A stretch of 64,000 nucleotides of DNA from Gammaproteobacteria bacterium (GTDB lineage: Bacteria; Pseudomonadota; Gammaproteobacteria; Competibacterales; Competibacteraceae), in NCBI GenBank assembly GCA_024234995.1, contig JACKNF010000002.1, positions 124,001 through 188,000 of the forward strand, in the 5' to 3' direction. The translations under genes and the position numbers were made by a program. The notes under the pieces were generated by a model, which worked only from the letters and a program-made list of their open reading frames with translations, was not told where the DNA came from and searched no databases. Positions 45,778 to 54,180 of this stretch are shown here, piece after piece (the first letter of the stretch is position 1; every line of letters starts with the position of its first letter).

Positions 45778-48138
45778 TCAGTTACGCAGCGGCTTGCCGG
45801 TTTTGAGCATGTGCTCGATCCGGGCGTGGGTCAGCGGCGTTTTGGCCAGCGCTACGAAGTTGCGGCGTTCCAGCCCCAGCAGCCAGTTTTCATCCACCAG
45901 CGTATTGGGATCGAGATCGCCGCCGCACAGCGCCTCGGCGGTATCCAGGCCCAGCCGGTAATCGTGGGCGGAGATAAAACCGCCATCGCGCAGGTTGACC
46001 AGCACCATCTGGCAGGCGGCGATACCCATGCGGCCGGCCACGCGAATCGGGCGCGGTTGTGGCGGCCGGTAGCCGGTTTCTGCCAGCGCCCGTACCTGGG
46101 CCTTGGCGACATACAGCAGTTCATAGGGATTGAATACGATGATATCGGATGGCTTGAGATAGCCCAGTTGCTTGGCTTCCTCGGCACTGCGCGAGACCTT
46201 GGCCATGGCTATCGCTTCAAAGTACGGGCGCAGGAAGGGCAGCAGGTCGCCGCCCTTGGCTTCAGTCATGGCGCGCAGGGCGAGTTCCTTGCAGCCGCCG
46301 CCAGCGGGGATCAGGCCCACACCGGCTTCCACCAGGCCGATATAGCTTTCCAGGGCCGCGACCACCCGGTCACAATGCATCAAGAACTCACAACCGCCGC
46401 CCAGCGCCAAACCTTGCACCGCAGCAACGACGGGTACCGCCGAATAGCGCAGAGCCGACGTGGTTTGCTGGAACTGCGCCACGATATTCTCGAACGCATC
46501 AAAATCCCCGGCCAGCGCCACCGGCACCGCTTCGGCTAAGTTGGCGCCGGCGCTGAAAGGCGCTTCGGTTTGCCATAGCACTAGGCCGCTGAAGCGTTGC
46601 TCGGCGATGTTCAACGCTGCTTGCACACCGCTTAACACATCATGGCCGATGACGTGCATCTTGGTCTTGAAGCTCAACACTCCAATGTCATCGCCTGTAG
46701 TCCACAGCCGCATGCCGGGATTCTCAAAGACTGTCTCGCCATAGCGATGCGGCGCTTCGCCTAATACCAGTTCAGGATAGATCTGCCGCTGGTAAACGGG
46801 CAGCACCGGGCGAGGCTTGTAGAGATCCTCCGCCGCGGAATAGGCGCCTTCAGGCCGATGCACGCCATCGACGTGCCTGACCCAGACAGGTAGTGACGTT
46901 GCCGTCATCGCCTTGCCAGCGGCAATATCTTCTTCGATCCAAGCAGCGGTTTGCTTCCACCCGGCTGCCTGCCAGATCTCAAACGGTCCCATGCGCCAGC
47001 CGAAACCCCAACGGATGGCGAGATCGATATCACGGGCGTTATCAGAAATTTCTGCCAGTAATACAGCAGCATAGTGGAAAACATCACGATGGATCGCCCA
47101 CAGGAATTCTGCCTGGGGATGATCGCTGGCGCGCAAGGCGGCAAACTTCTCCGCCGGATGCTTGATCTTGAGGATCGCCTGCACCGCTGCATCAGGTTGA
47201 GCATCGGCATCCCGATACTCTCCAGTCGCCGGGTCCAGCACCTGTTTGCCTTTGCTGGCATAGATGCCAATCTTAGTTTTCTGGCCCAGCGCACCTTTTT
47301 CAGTCAGCGCGCCTAGCCAATCAGGCACGGTGAAGTAAGGCCGCCACGGATCTTGTTGCAACGCCAGCGCCGAACCTTTGATGACATGCTCGATTGTATC
47401 GAGGCCCACCAAATCGGCAGTGCGATAGGTCGCACTCTTGGGCCGGCCAATCGCTGGGCCGGTCAACGCATCCACAAGATCGAAGCCCAGTCCAAACATG
47501 TGGGTGTGATGGAAGGCCGCCGCCATGGAAAAAACGCCGATGCGGTTGGCGGCAAAATTGGGGGTGTCCTTGGCGCGTACCACGCCCTTGCCCAAGGTGG
47601 TGACCAGGAAGGTTTCCAGCGAATTAAGAATGTTCGGATCGGTGGCGGAGCAGGGAATCAACTCGGCCAGCGCCATGTAACGGGGTGGATTGAAGAAATG
47701 AATGCCGCAAAAGCGCTGACGCATATGCTCTGGCACGGACTCGGCGAGCAGATTCAGGCGCAAGCCAGAGGTATTGGTGGCCAGAATCGCCCGGTCATGT
47801 AAATAGGGGGTGATACGCTGATAGAGACTGGCTTTCCAGTCTGGACGCTCGGCGATAGCCTCGATCAATAGGTCGCAGGTACGTAGTTCTTCCAGATGCT
47901 GGTCGTAGTTAGCAGGTTGAATCAGTGTAGCTCGCTCTTTGACGGCGAAGGGTGCCGGATTCATTTTAGCCAGACTAGCGATGGCCTTGGTGACGATTCC
48001 ATTGGGATCACCGTCTTTGGCAGGCAAGTCGAATAACACTACGGGTACGTCGGCGTTGGCTAGATGAGCAGCGATTTGCGCGCCCATTACACCGGCGCCC
48101 AGAACCGCTACCCGGCGGATCGATGTGGCATTAATCAT
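45778..48138 (-). CDS. 3-hydroxyacyl-CoA dehydrogenase/enoyl-CoA hydratase, FadN type
   Basis: 786 residues with the dehydrogenase first: Rossmann loop GAGVMGAQIAAH (14-25), TNTSGLRLNLLA and GIHFFNPPRYM (catalytic His/Glu neighbourhood), then a second HAD C-domain, then an enoyl-CoA hydratase/isomerase domain from about 480 (GVLSFKTKMHVI, FSAGANLAEA, VQGLALGGGCEFLMHCDRVV). This order is opposite to E. coli FadB and matches FadN-like enzymes. It catalyses hydration and NAD-dependent oxidation steps of beta-oxidation. Coupled to fadA downstream. Confidence 0.9.
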   Translation of the reverse strand: MINATSIRRVAVLGAGVMGAQIAAHLANADVPVVLFDLPAKDGDPNGIVTKAIASLAKMNPAPFAVKERATLIQPANYDQHLEELRTCDLLIEAIAERPDWKASLYQRITPYLHDRAILATNTSGLRLNLLAESVPEHMRQRFCGIHFFNPPRYMALAELIPCSATDPNILNSLETFLVTTLGKGVVRAKDTPNFAANRIGVFSMAAAFHHTHMFGLGFDLVDALTGPAIGRPKSATYRTADLVGLDTIEHVIKGSALALQQDPWRPYFTVPDWLGALTEKGALGQKTKIGIYASKGKQVLDPATGEYRDADAQPDAAVQAILKIKHPAEKFAALRASDHPQAEFLWAIHRDVFHYAAVLLAEISDNARDIDLAIRWGFGWRMGPFEIWQAAGWKQTAAWIEEDIAAGKAMTATSLPVWVRHVDGVHRPEGAYSAAEDLYKPRPVLPVYQRQIYPELVLGEAPHRYGETVFENPGMRLWTTGDDIGVLSFKTKMHVIGHDVLSGVQAALNIAEQRFSGLVLWQTEAPFSAGANLAEAVPVALAGDFDAFENIVAQFQQTTSALRYSAVPVVAAVQGLALGGGCEFLMHCDRVVAALESYIGLVEAGVGLIPAGGGCKELALRAMTEAKGGDLLPFLRPYFEAIAMAKVSRSAEEAKQLGYLKPSDIIVFNPYELLYVAKAQVRALAETGYRPPQPRPIRVAGRMGIAACQMVLVNLRDGGFISAHDYRLGLDTAEALCGGDLDPNTLVDENWLLGLERRNFVALAKTPLTHARIEHMLKTGKPLRN

Positions 48139-48223
48139 TAGTTAAGGTCCTCTTTCAATGCTGTGAAACGCCCTATCGCCTCTCTCTTTTTTTACATAAG
48201 GGGCGAACGGGTTTACTAAAAAT

Positions 48224-48249
48224 AAAGCCGGGGACGCATCCCGGCTTTT
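48224..48249. terminator. Bidirectional hairpin terminator upstream of the fad genes
   Basis: Perfect 9-bp stem AAAGCCGGG/CCCGGCTTT with a 7-base loop. T-rich tracts flank both sides (CTTTTC on plus, CTTTATTTTT on minus). It lies 22 bp after the stop of the FadL fragment, whose transcript it would have ended. Confidence 0.8.
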
Positions 48250-48271
48250 CGATTTAGCGAATCGATGGGTG

Positions 48272-48525
48272 TTAGAAATTGTAAGTAACCTGTGCGGCCA
48301 AGATATTGGCATTATTGTTGTGACTGTCTCTCAACCGGCCATAGGCGTCGATGTTCTGGAGTTCTGTTGGATACTGGCCGTCGCTGTCATTGATGGATAT
48401 CCCAGGTATTCAGGGATATAGGCGTATCTGAAGTCGAACCATAGTCCTGGCTTGGTTTGTACGGGGCGCTTAGCGATAGCCAGGCGCGGTTGCCATCGGG
48501 CCGTTATGGCGTGCGGGATTCGGCG
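48272..48525 (-). pseudogene. FadL-type outer-membrane protein, C-terminal remnant
   Basis: Reading upstream to downstream on the minus strand in three frames: RPDGNRAWLSLSAPYKPSQD, then WFDFRYAYIPEYL, then ISINDSDGQYPTELQNIDAY and NNNANILAAQVTYNF followed by TAA. The NRAWLSL...YKPSQ segment and the C-terminal NILAAQVTYNF with terminal Phe are hallmarks of the FadL/TodX long-chain fatty-acid channels. Only about 80 of the normal ~430 residues remain, with two frameshifts. Its place beside fadA and the FadN gene fits a former fatty-acid uptake and oxidation locus. Confidence 0.7.
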
Positions 48526-48806
48526 CTATTAATTGGCGGCGGGTCATAGGCAAGGCTGCCCAGCAGGCGCTGGAGGGCTGCTGCATCAAAAGGCCAGTCC
48601 AATTCCTCGCCAGTCTCCAGTCGTTGCAAAACTGGAATACGGACGCCATACCGTTCCAACAGTTGAGTGTCATCGGTAATCTCCACCGCTTTGAAGGTGA
48701 TGTTTCCTTGTCGCCCAATCAGATTTTCCGCCTGTTCGCACAGGTGACAGCCGCTGGTTGTGTACAGCAGAAAAACTGGTGCGCTTTCCCCGTCTTTCAT
48801 GCGCAA
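48504..48806 (-). CDS. Glutaredoxin-like protein
   Basis: 100 residues with a thioredoxin fold: FLLYTTSGCHLCEQAENLI (CxxC redox pair), then ERYGVRIPVLQRL with the cis-proline. It matches the DUF836/glutaredoxin-2-like family of short redox proteins. Methionine 3 (48800) is an alternative start. The last residues (AESRTP) and stop codon overlap the 5' edge of the FadL remnant, so the present C-terminus may be borrowed from FadL sequence after a deletion. Divergent from the acyl-CoA ligase. Confidence 0.75.
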   Translation of the reverse strand: MRMKDGESAPVFLLYTTSGCHLCEQAENLIGRQGNITFKAVEITDDTQLLERYGVRIPVLQRLETGEELDWPFDAAALQRLLGSLAYDPPPINSAESRTP

Positions 48807-48906
48807 TTCTCCTCGCTCGCATGCTGGATTACCCGGAAACGGCTATCCTTCATTATCATACTCTCATCATTAACTTATTCACCAAACCCTGATCCCGGAA
48901 TTGCGT

Positions 48907-50490
48907 ATGGCCATATTGTTGCAAGAACTCATTCTTGAGCAGGCAGAGCGCCGCCCTGACGCTATTGCTATCGTTCATAGGCAAACGGCTCTGGATTATG
49001 CCAGCTTGGCTAGCTTGATTCAGGCGGTTGCGGGCGGTTTGCTGGCGCTGGGTCTGAACCGGGCGGAACGGGTCGCTATCTACTTGCCCAAGTGTCCGGA
49101 AACCGTCGCTGCCTTGTTTGGCACCGCGTTGTCCGGTGGCGTGTTCGTGCCCGTTAACCCCTTGTTGAAACCTGAGCAAGTCGCCTACATTCTGCGCGAT
49201 TGCAATGTCCGTATTCTGATCACTGCCCGTGACCGGGCGGAGTCGCTGGGGCCGTTGTTGATTGACTGCCCGGATCTGCACAGTCTGGTGCTGATCGATG
49301 AGGCAGCTCCCCTCGCGCCGCATCCGCAGCACCTGCAAGTTCTTGGCTGGCGAGCGTTGCTAACAGCCGATAACAGTCCTTTGCCTGGGTCGATCATTGA
49401 CGTCGACATGGCAGCGATTCTCTACACCTCCGGCAGTACCGGCAAACCCAAGGGTGTGGTGTTGTCTCATCGCAATATGCTAGCCGGAGCCTATAGCGTC
49501 GCTGAATATTTGGGTAATCGGGCAGATGACCGGCTGCTGGCGGTGTTACCGTTTAGCTTTGACTATGGTCTGAGCCAATTAACCACGGCTTTCGTGGCCG
49601 GGGCGCGAGCGGTGCTGATGGATTATCTGCTACCCCGTGACGTAGTAAACACAGTGGCCCGCGAGGCGATCACCGGATTAGCCGCGGTGCCGCCGATGTG
49701 GGTGCAACTCGCACAGCTTGCGTGGCCAGCGGCGGCAGTGGATAGCTTGCGTTATATCACAAATTCCGGCGGCGCCATGCCTCGCGCCACCTTGGCTGCT
49801 TTGCGCCGCTCCCTCCCGAAAACAGCCCCGTTCCTGATGTATGGACTGACAGAGGCATTTCGCTCCACCTACCTGCCACCTGCTGAGATTGATCGCCGGC
49901 CGGATTCGATGGGCAAAGCCATTCCCAATGCTGAAATCCTTGTGGTGCGCGAGGACGGAACCCCCTGCGCGCCTGGCGAGCCTGGCGAGCTGGTGCATCG
50001 AGGCGCACTGGTCGGGTTGGGGTATTGGAACGACCCGGACAAGACGGCTGAACGCTATCGCCCAGCGCCTGGCCAGAATCCTGGCTTGCCCATTCCCGAA
50101 CTGGCCGTCTGGTCAGGCGACACGGTGCGGATGGATGAAGACGGATTTCTGTACTTCATCGGCCGTAAAGATGACATGATCAAAACCTCGGGCTACCGGG
50201 TGAGTCCTACCGAAATCGAGGAGGTAATCTACAGTAGCGGTCAGGTGGCTGAAGCTGCGGCATTGGGTATTCCACATCCGGCGCTGGGTCAAGCGGTGGT
50301 TACGGTCATCAAGCCTTTTCATGAAGTTTTCAACGAAAATGATCTCATTAATCACTGTAAGCAACACCTGCCCAATTTCATGGTTCCTTTGCAAGTGATT
50401 GCCCGCTTCAGTGAGCTGCCGCGCAATCCTAATGGTAAAATCGACCGTAAGAAACTGGTTGAGGAATTGGCCAATCTGTTTGAAAACTAA
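48907..50490 (+). CDS. AMP-forming acyl-CoA/acyl-ACP ligase, exosortase-A-associated type
   Basis: 527 residues from ATG 48907 (a TTG at 48901 is also possible). The AMP-binding loop YTSGSTGKPKGV, A5-like motif MYGLTEAF, A7 WSGDTV, A8 GRKDDMIKTSGYRVSP and the catalytic Lys in NPNGKIDRKK are all intact. PVNPLLKPEQVAYILRDCNV is characteristic of the ligases annotated with exosortase-A exopolysaccharide loci (TIGR03098-like). It would adenylate a carboxylic acid and load it on CoA or a carrier protein. No exosortase is seen; it converges with a free ACP gene and heads a polyketide/lipid locus, so a starter-activation role is inferred. Confidence 0.82.
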   Translation: MAILLQELILEQAERRPDAIAIVHRQTALDYASLASLIQAVAGGLLALGLNRAERVAIYLPKCPETVAALFGTALSGGVFVPVNPLLKPEQVAYILRDCNVRILITARDRAESLGPLLIDCPDLHSLVLIDEAAPLAPHPQHLQVLGWRALLTADNSPLPGSIIDVDMAAILYTSGSTGKPKGVVLSHRNMLAGAYSVAEYLGNRADDRLLAVLPFSFDYGLSQLTTAFVAGARAVLMDYLLPRDVVNTVAREAITGLAAVPPMWVQLAQLAWPAAAVDSLRYITNSGGAMPRATLAALRRSLPKTAPFLMYGLTEAFRSTYLPPAEIDRRPDSMGKAIPNAEILVVREDGTPCAPGEPGELVHRGALVGLGYWNDPDKTAERYRPAPGQNPGLPIPELAVWSGDTVRMDEDGFLYFIGRKDDMIKTSGYRVSPTEIEEVIYSSGQVAEAAALGIPHPALGQAVVTVIKPFHEVFNENDLINHCKQHLPNFMVPLQVIARFSELPRNPNGKIDRKKLVEELANLFEN

Positions 50491-50537
50491 AATTTTTAGG
50501 TCGTTAGCATTAGTAAAAGGATGATCAGGCCGGGTGT

Positions 50538-50882
50538 TCAGTGTGCTGCTATGGAAGGCGATGGCTGGGATTGGCCTGATCTATAGAGCGGTATGAGCTG
50601 GTATAGGAATGTTGTCAGTTGCTGAACCGTAATCTCGGTAACGTAGCCACCGTCTTGCATCAATATTTGTTCATACGGCAATCCCCGTACCCCGAAGGTC
50701 TGCTCGATAGCGACAATGAGCTGCATCAAGTCCACCGACTCGAAATTTAGATCTTCGATTAATCGAGTGTCCGTGCCAATTGGTTCCAAGATATCCATAT
50801 CCCACCCCTGAATCATGTCGCTCAGCAGCATGGTTAGCTGTTCTTGAATGTTTTTTGGAGTGAGTATGCCGGTGGTTGTCAT
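50538..50882 (-). CDS. Free-standing acyl carrier protein
   Basis: 114 residues, longer than AcpP. The phosphopantetheine serine is S49 in EDLNFESVDLMQLIVAIE, a variant of the DSL motif (ESV) seen in ACPs paired with AMP-ligases in secondary lipid and exopolysaccharide loci. N- and C-terminal extensions (a short polar lead and a PSPSIAAH tail) surround the four-helix core. It converges with the acyl-CoA ligase gene and is divergent from the TPR-sulfotransferase-synthase operon. It probably accepts an activated acyl chain. Confidence 0.82.
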   Translation of the reverse strand: MTTTGILTPKNIQEQLTMLLSDMIQGWDMDILEPIGTDTRLIEDLNFESVDLMQLIVAIEQTFGVRGLPYEQILMQDGGYVTEITVQQLTTFLYQLIPLYRSGQSQPSPSIAAH

Positions 50883-50919
50883 GATGGTGCTGAACCAAGG
50901 TTAGATGTGGATGGATAAT

Positions 50920-50937
50920 GTTGACGAGCTTGTCAAC
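50920..50937. promoter_or_regulatory. 18-bp palindromic operator candidate
   Basis: GTTGACGAGCTTGTCAAC is a near-perfect palindrome (16 of 18 positions symmetric, AGCT centre). It lies 38 bp upstream of the ACP start and in the divergent region before the TPR operon; on the minus strand one arm contains a TTGACA that could be a -35 box. This is the size and symmetry expected of a dimeric repressor site. No regulator gene is adjacent. Confidence 0.5.
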
Positions 50938-51252
50938 GCGTAACCAGCGGGCGATTTTGCCACGAGTTGTCTGCTCTCTAAAGAACCTCTGGAATGGATT
51001 TGTGCCGGTGAGCTGCAAATTGCTATGATGAATTGATTATGCATCTTTCCATCACAGTGGATAGATGGAAAGATTCTTCAAACCTTCAGCAACTTTCATT
51101 CCGGTTTTTGACTCCCATACGATGCCCTGGTTTCGCAATGACGGCTGATCGCTTCAGGATTCAGCCGCCCGGTGCTGATTTTGCATGTATGCCTTGAAAT
51201 TCACGACGCCGCCCGTGCTGCCGGCAGTACGAGCTATCATGAGGTATGAGAT
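50938..51252. other. Intergenic leader of the TPR-PKS operon
   Basis: No coding sequence recognised. It contains the inverted repeat at 51043-51074 and the probable promoter of the operon; no convincing -35/-10 pair could be chosen. Confidence 0.4.
51043..51074. repeat. 11-bp inverted repeat
   Basis: ATCTTTCCATC and GATGGAAAGAT are perfect reverse complements separated by 10 bp. It is either a hairpin in the leader of the TPR operon (about 180 bp before the first gene) or a second regulator site. Too AT-rich and lacking a T-run for a normal terminator. Confidence 0.6.
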
Positions 51253-52386
51253 ATGACACAGTGGCAACCGATGGTCAAAAAGCTGGATAGTAATCCGGCA
51301 CCGGCCCAGGATGAACGCGAGTGCCTGCGGAAAGGCCGCGCACTGTTTCGCGAAGGGCGCCAGGATGAGGCCCGTATTGAATTTGAAGCGTTGCTAATCA
51401 GTAATCCCAAGTCAGCCAATGCATATCTTGGCCTCGGCATGGTATTACGGCGTCAGGAACGCCTTGAAGAGGCATTGGCGCGCTTTACCCAGGCGCGGAC
51501 GCTAGATCCATTGCTACCGAAAGCCTACGTGCTGGAGGGGCAGTCATTGGCCGAACTGGATCAATTTGAGCCAGCCATTTTGGCTTTTCAGAATGCGCTG
51601 AATCTCGACCCGAAATCAGTGAAAGCTATGACCGGGCTCGGTCAAGTTTTGCTGCGTCAGCAGCGATATGAAGAAGCCATGGCTTTATTGCGGAAAGCCT
51701 TACACCATGATCCGCGCAAGGTGCAGCCGCGGCTATTGATTGCCGAAATTTATCGCCAGCAAGATCAGCCGGAGGCCGCTATTGCTGAATTGCGGCTCGC
51801 ACTGGATATTGAATCAGATCATATTCGTGCTGCTATTCTGCTGGCGCGTTTGCTGGTTGCCCGGAATGAACACGATCCGGCTGAACACGTGCTGCGTGAG
51901 GTGCTGAAGCGCTTGCCGGAGGATAGCCCGGCGCTGGTCCAGCTGGGACGTGCGGCGTTGGAGCTAAAACTGTACCCGGTTGCCGAGGAAGCGTTGCATG
52001 AGGCGTTGCGCCGCGATCCTGGCCGAACGACAACCCGCTTGCGGCTGGTAGAGGCACTGCTAGCCAGTGGTAAATTGGAGGACGCTGAGCAGCAGGCCCG
52101 TGAGTTGCCGAAAAACAGCCAGATTGCGCCATTGGTACATAAGTTGTTAGGCGACATCCACTATCAGCGTCAGCAATTCCAATTAGCGGTCGAGCAATAC
52201 CGCGCTACCGTTTTACATTTGCCGGATCATGAACAACTCTTGGGTGATCTGGAGCGCGAACTGGCGGCTAGTGATGGCGGCTGGGAAGAATTGGCCGAGG
52301 ATCTCCAGCCATCCGTAACCGACCGGGTGGCGGATGAAACCCGCCGTTTGCGCCAGAACCGCCGCAACCGTAATCGCCGCGCATGA
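51253..52386 (+). CDS. TPR protein, first gene of the PKS operon
   Basis: 377 residues made of about eight or nine tetratricopeptide repeats from residue 20 to 335 (for example SANAYLGLGMVLRRQERLEE, SVKAMTGLGQVLLRQQRYEE, HKLLGDIHYQRQQFQLAVEQ). No signal peptide. The tail is extremely basic (RRLRQNRRNRNRRA) and could bind nucleic acid, acidic lipid or an acidic partner. TPR arrays scaffold protein complexes, so a role in assembling the lipid-synthesis machinery is inferred. Stop overlaps the start of the next gene by 4 bp. Confidence 0.8.
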   Translation: MTQWQPMVKKLDSNPAPAQDERECLRKGRALFREGRQDEARIEFEALLISNPKSANAYLGLGMVLRRQERLEEALARFTQARTLDPLLPKAYVLEGQSLAELDQFEPAILAFQNALNLDPKSVKAMTGLGQVLLRQQRYEEAMALLRKALHHDPRKVQPRLLIAEIYRQQDQPEAAIAELRLALDIESDHIRAAILLARLLVARNEHDPAEHVLREVLKRLPEDSPALVQLGRAALELKLYPVAEEALHEALRRDPGRTTTRLRLVEALLASGKLEDAEQQARELPKNSQIAPLVHKLLGDIHYQRQQFQLAVEQYRATVLHLPDHEQLLGDLERELAASDGGWEELAEDLQPSVTDRVADETRRLRQNRRNRNRRA

Positions 52387-53198
52387 ATCATCTGATTTAT
52401 ATCGTTATGGATAGCTGTCGCTATGACAGCTGCCAGAGGGCGCATACGCCGAATATCGACCGGCTCGGTCCGGTCGAGCGCCGCTACAGCTATGCGTCCT
52501 GGACCTCTCCTTCGCATTATGCGATGTTGATGGGCATGGTTCCGCACACCAATCCGCGCGGGGTGTTCGCCTCTGAGGTTTACAAGGGCGAGTTCAAGCG
52601 CTGGGTGGATCGGCTTGCTATTACCGGGCTATCGTTCAAAACCTTCGTGCCGGAGTTATCCCTGCCTAAGGTGCTGAAAAAAAACGGCTACTCGACTATC
52701 GCCCGGATGTCATTGCCGGTGCTCAATCCCTACACGCTTCTCAGCCGGGATTTCGACGATTACCGGCTGATGGACAACCACAACGATTTCGCTGGCATGG
52801 TGCGCGAAATCATTTTCCCTGGAAATCAGCCCCGTTTTTACTTTCTTAATCTGGGCGAAACCCATTACCCCTATATGCTGGCTGGCGACGATCTGCCGCA
52901 TATTTCCGGAGTTCACGGGGTGCTCAAAGATCTGGCGAACGGCTCAACCCGGACATCGGAGAATCAGGCGTTCTTTCCCGAGGAAGAGATGCGGCGGTTA
53001 CATGACCAGCAGGTCAGATGCGTGGAGTACATCGACAGGTTGCTGGGTGAATTGTATGCCCGATGCCCATCGAATACCTGGTTCATTGTAACGGCCGATC
53101 ATGGGGAGCTCTTCGGTGAAGATGGCTATTTCGGCCACGGACCGATCATGCACGAAAAATGCTTTGAGGTGCCGTTTGCCGAAGGGTTGCGGCCGTGA
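52383..53198 (+). CDS. Alkaline-phosphatase-superfamily protein (sulfatase-like), Thr at nucleophile site
   Basis: 271 residues, short for the family. Metal-binding D10 (IVMDSCRYD), the nucleophile region SWTSPSHYAML (T41-S42-P43-S44-H45 where sulfatases have C/S-x-P-S-R), and the late metal motif TADHGELFGEDGYFGHG (D239, H240, H252) are present. Thr at the first position is typical of phosphoethanolamine and phosphoglycerol transferases, so phospho-transfer or hydrolysis is as likely as sulfate chemistry. The protein ends just after HEKCFEVPF, earlier than usual. Coupled on both sides: ATGA with the TPR gene and GTGA with the sulfotransferase. Confidence 0.72.
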   Translation: MNHLIYIVMDSCRYDSCQRAHTPNIDRLGPVERRYSYASWTSPSHYAMLMGMVPHTNPRGVFASEVYKGEFKRWVDRLAITGLSFKTFVPELSLPKVLKKNGYSTIARMSLPVLNPYTLLSRDFDDYRLMDNHNDFAGMVREIIFPGNQPRFYFLNLGETHYPYMLAGDDLPHISGVHGVLKDLANGSTRTSENQAFFPEEEMRRLHDQQVRCVEYIDRLLGELYARCPSNTWFIVTADHGELFGEDGYFGHGPIMHEKCFEVPFAEGLRP

Positions 53199-54151
53199 CA
53201 GCGGTCCGTTCAGCAAGCAGGTCAGACCATCACCAGCCGCTCTTTATTCTGGCGCCGCCCCGGTCGTTTACCTCGCTGGTCAGCACCATGCTTGGCCAGC
53301 ATCCCCGGATGTACGGTTTTCCCGAATTGAATCTGTTCATGGCAGAAACGCTGGACGAGTTCTGGCGAGGCGTTAGTCACGATGGCGGGCGCAAGTCGAC
53401 GTTCTGGCCGGTGATGCGCCATGGCCTATTGCGCACCGTAGCGCAGCTCTACGCGGGCGAACAGACGATTGACGGGGTTGCATTGGCCTACCGCTGGATC
53501 CGGGCGCGCGCCCAGTCCAGTACCGGCGAAGTATTCCAGGAACTCCTGGCGAAGATCGATCCGCTGATCGCAGTCGAGAAGAGCCCAGGCTATCTTCGCC
53601 GGCGGCTGTACCTGGAACGGTTGCTGGAAGCGGTTCCTCGGGCAAGGTTTATCCATTTGCTGCGCCATCCGCGTGGACAGTGCGAGTCAGTGCTTAAGGC
53701 GCGGGGCGGTAAGCTGATGCTTATGATGCTCAATGCGATCGATATGCCGGGGGACATGGCCGTAATTGAGCCGCAGATTTTATGGCATGACGCCAATGCC
53801 TTGGTCATGGAATTCTTGAATGACCTGCCTCAGGAGCAGTGGTTACGGGTACAGGGCGAGCGGATTCTAGCGGATCCTGATACCGAGCTGGCCCGGATCT
53901 GCCAATGGCTGGAGTTGCCTTGCGGCCCGCGTGAATTGGCGGCGATGAAGGCGCCGGAACAGTCACCCTATGCCCATGTGGGCCCGATCAATGCCCGATT
54001 GGGCAATGACATCAATTTTCTTCTGGAGCCGCGCCTGCGCCCGGCGCAATTCGGCGATTATGATTTCGCCGGACCTTTGCCGTGGCGGCCAGATAGCCAG
54101 GGGCTGCATCCGGCGGTGGTCGAGTTAGCGCGGGAATTGGGTTACTCCTAA
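53195..54151 (+). CDS. PAPS-dependent sulfotransferase family protein
   Basis: 318 residues, GTG start overlapping the previous stop. The 5'-phosphosulfate loop is LAPPRSFTSLVSTMLGQHP and the 3'-phosphate motif FIHLLRHPRGQCESVLK. Members move a sulfuryl group from PAPS to a hydroxyl or amine. Placed inside a lipid/polyketide operon it most likely sulfates the product; in cyanobacterial olefin synthases a sulfotransferase domain instead activates a beta-hydroxyl for decarboxylation, so that is an alternative. The acceptor is unknown. Confidence 0.8.
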   Translation: MTAVRSASRSDHHQPLFILAPPRSFTSLVSTMLGQHPRMYGFPELNLFMAETLDEFWRGVSHDGGRKSTFWPVMRHGLLRTVAQLYAGEQTIDGVALAYRWIRARAQSSTGEVFQELLAKIDPLIAVEKSPGYLRRRLYLERLLEAVPRARFIHLLRHPRGQCESVLKARGGKLMLMMLNAIDMPGDMAVIEPQILWHDANALVMEFLNDLPQEQWLRVQGERILADPDTELARICQWLELPCGPRELAAMKAPEQSPYAHVGPINARLGNDINFLLEPRLRPAQFGDYDFAGPLPWRPDSQGLHPAVVELARELGYS

Positions 54152-54180
54152 CGTCGAGAACCTTTCTTGAGAGAAATGCT

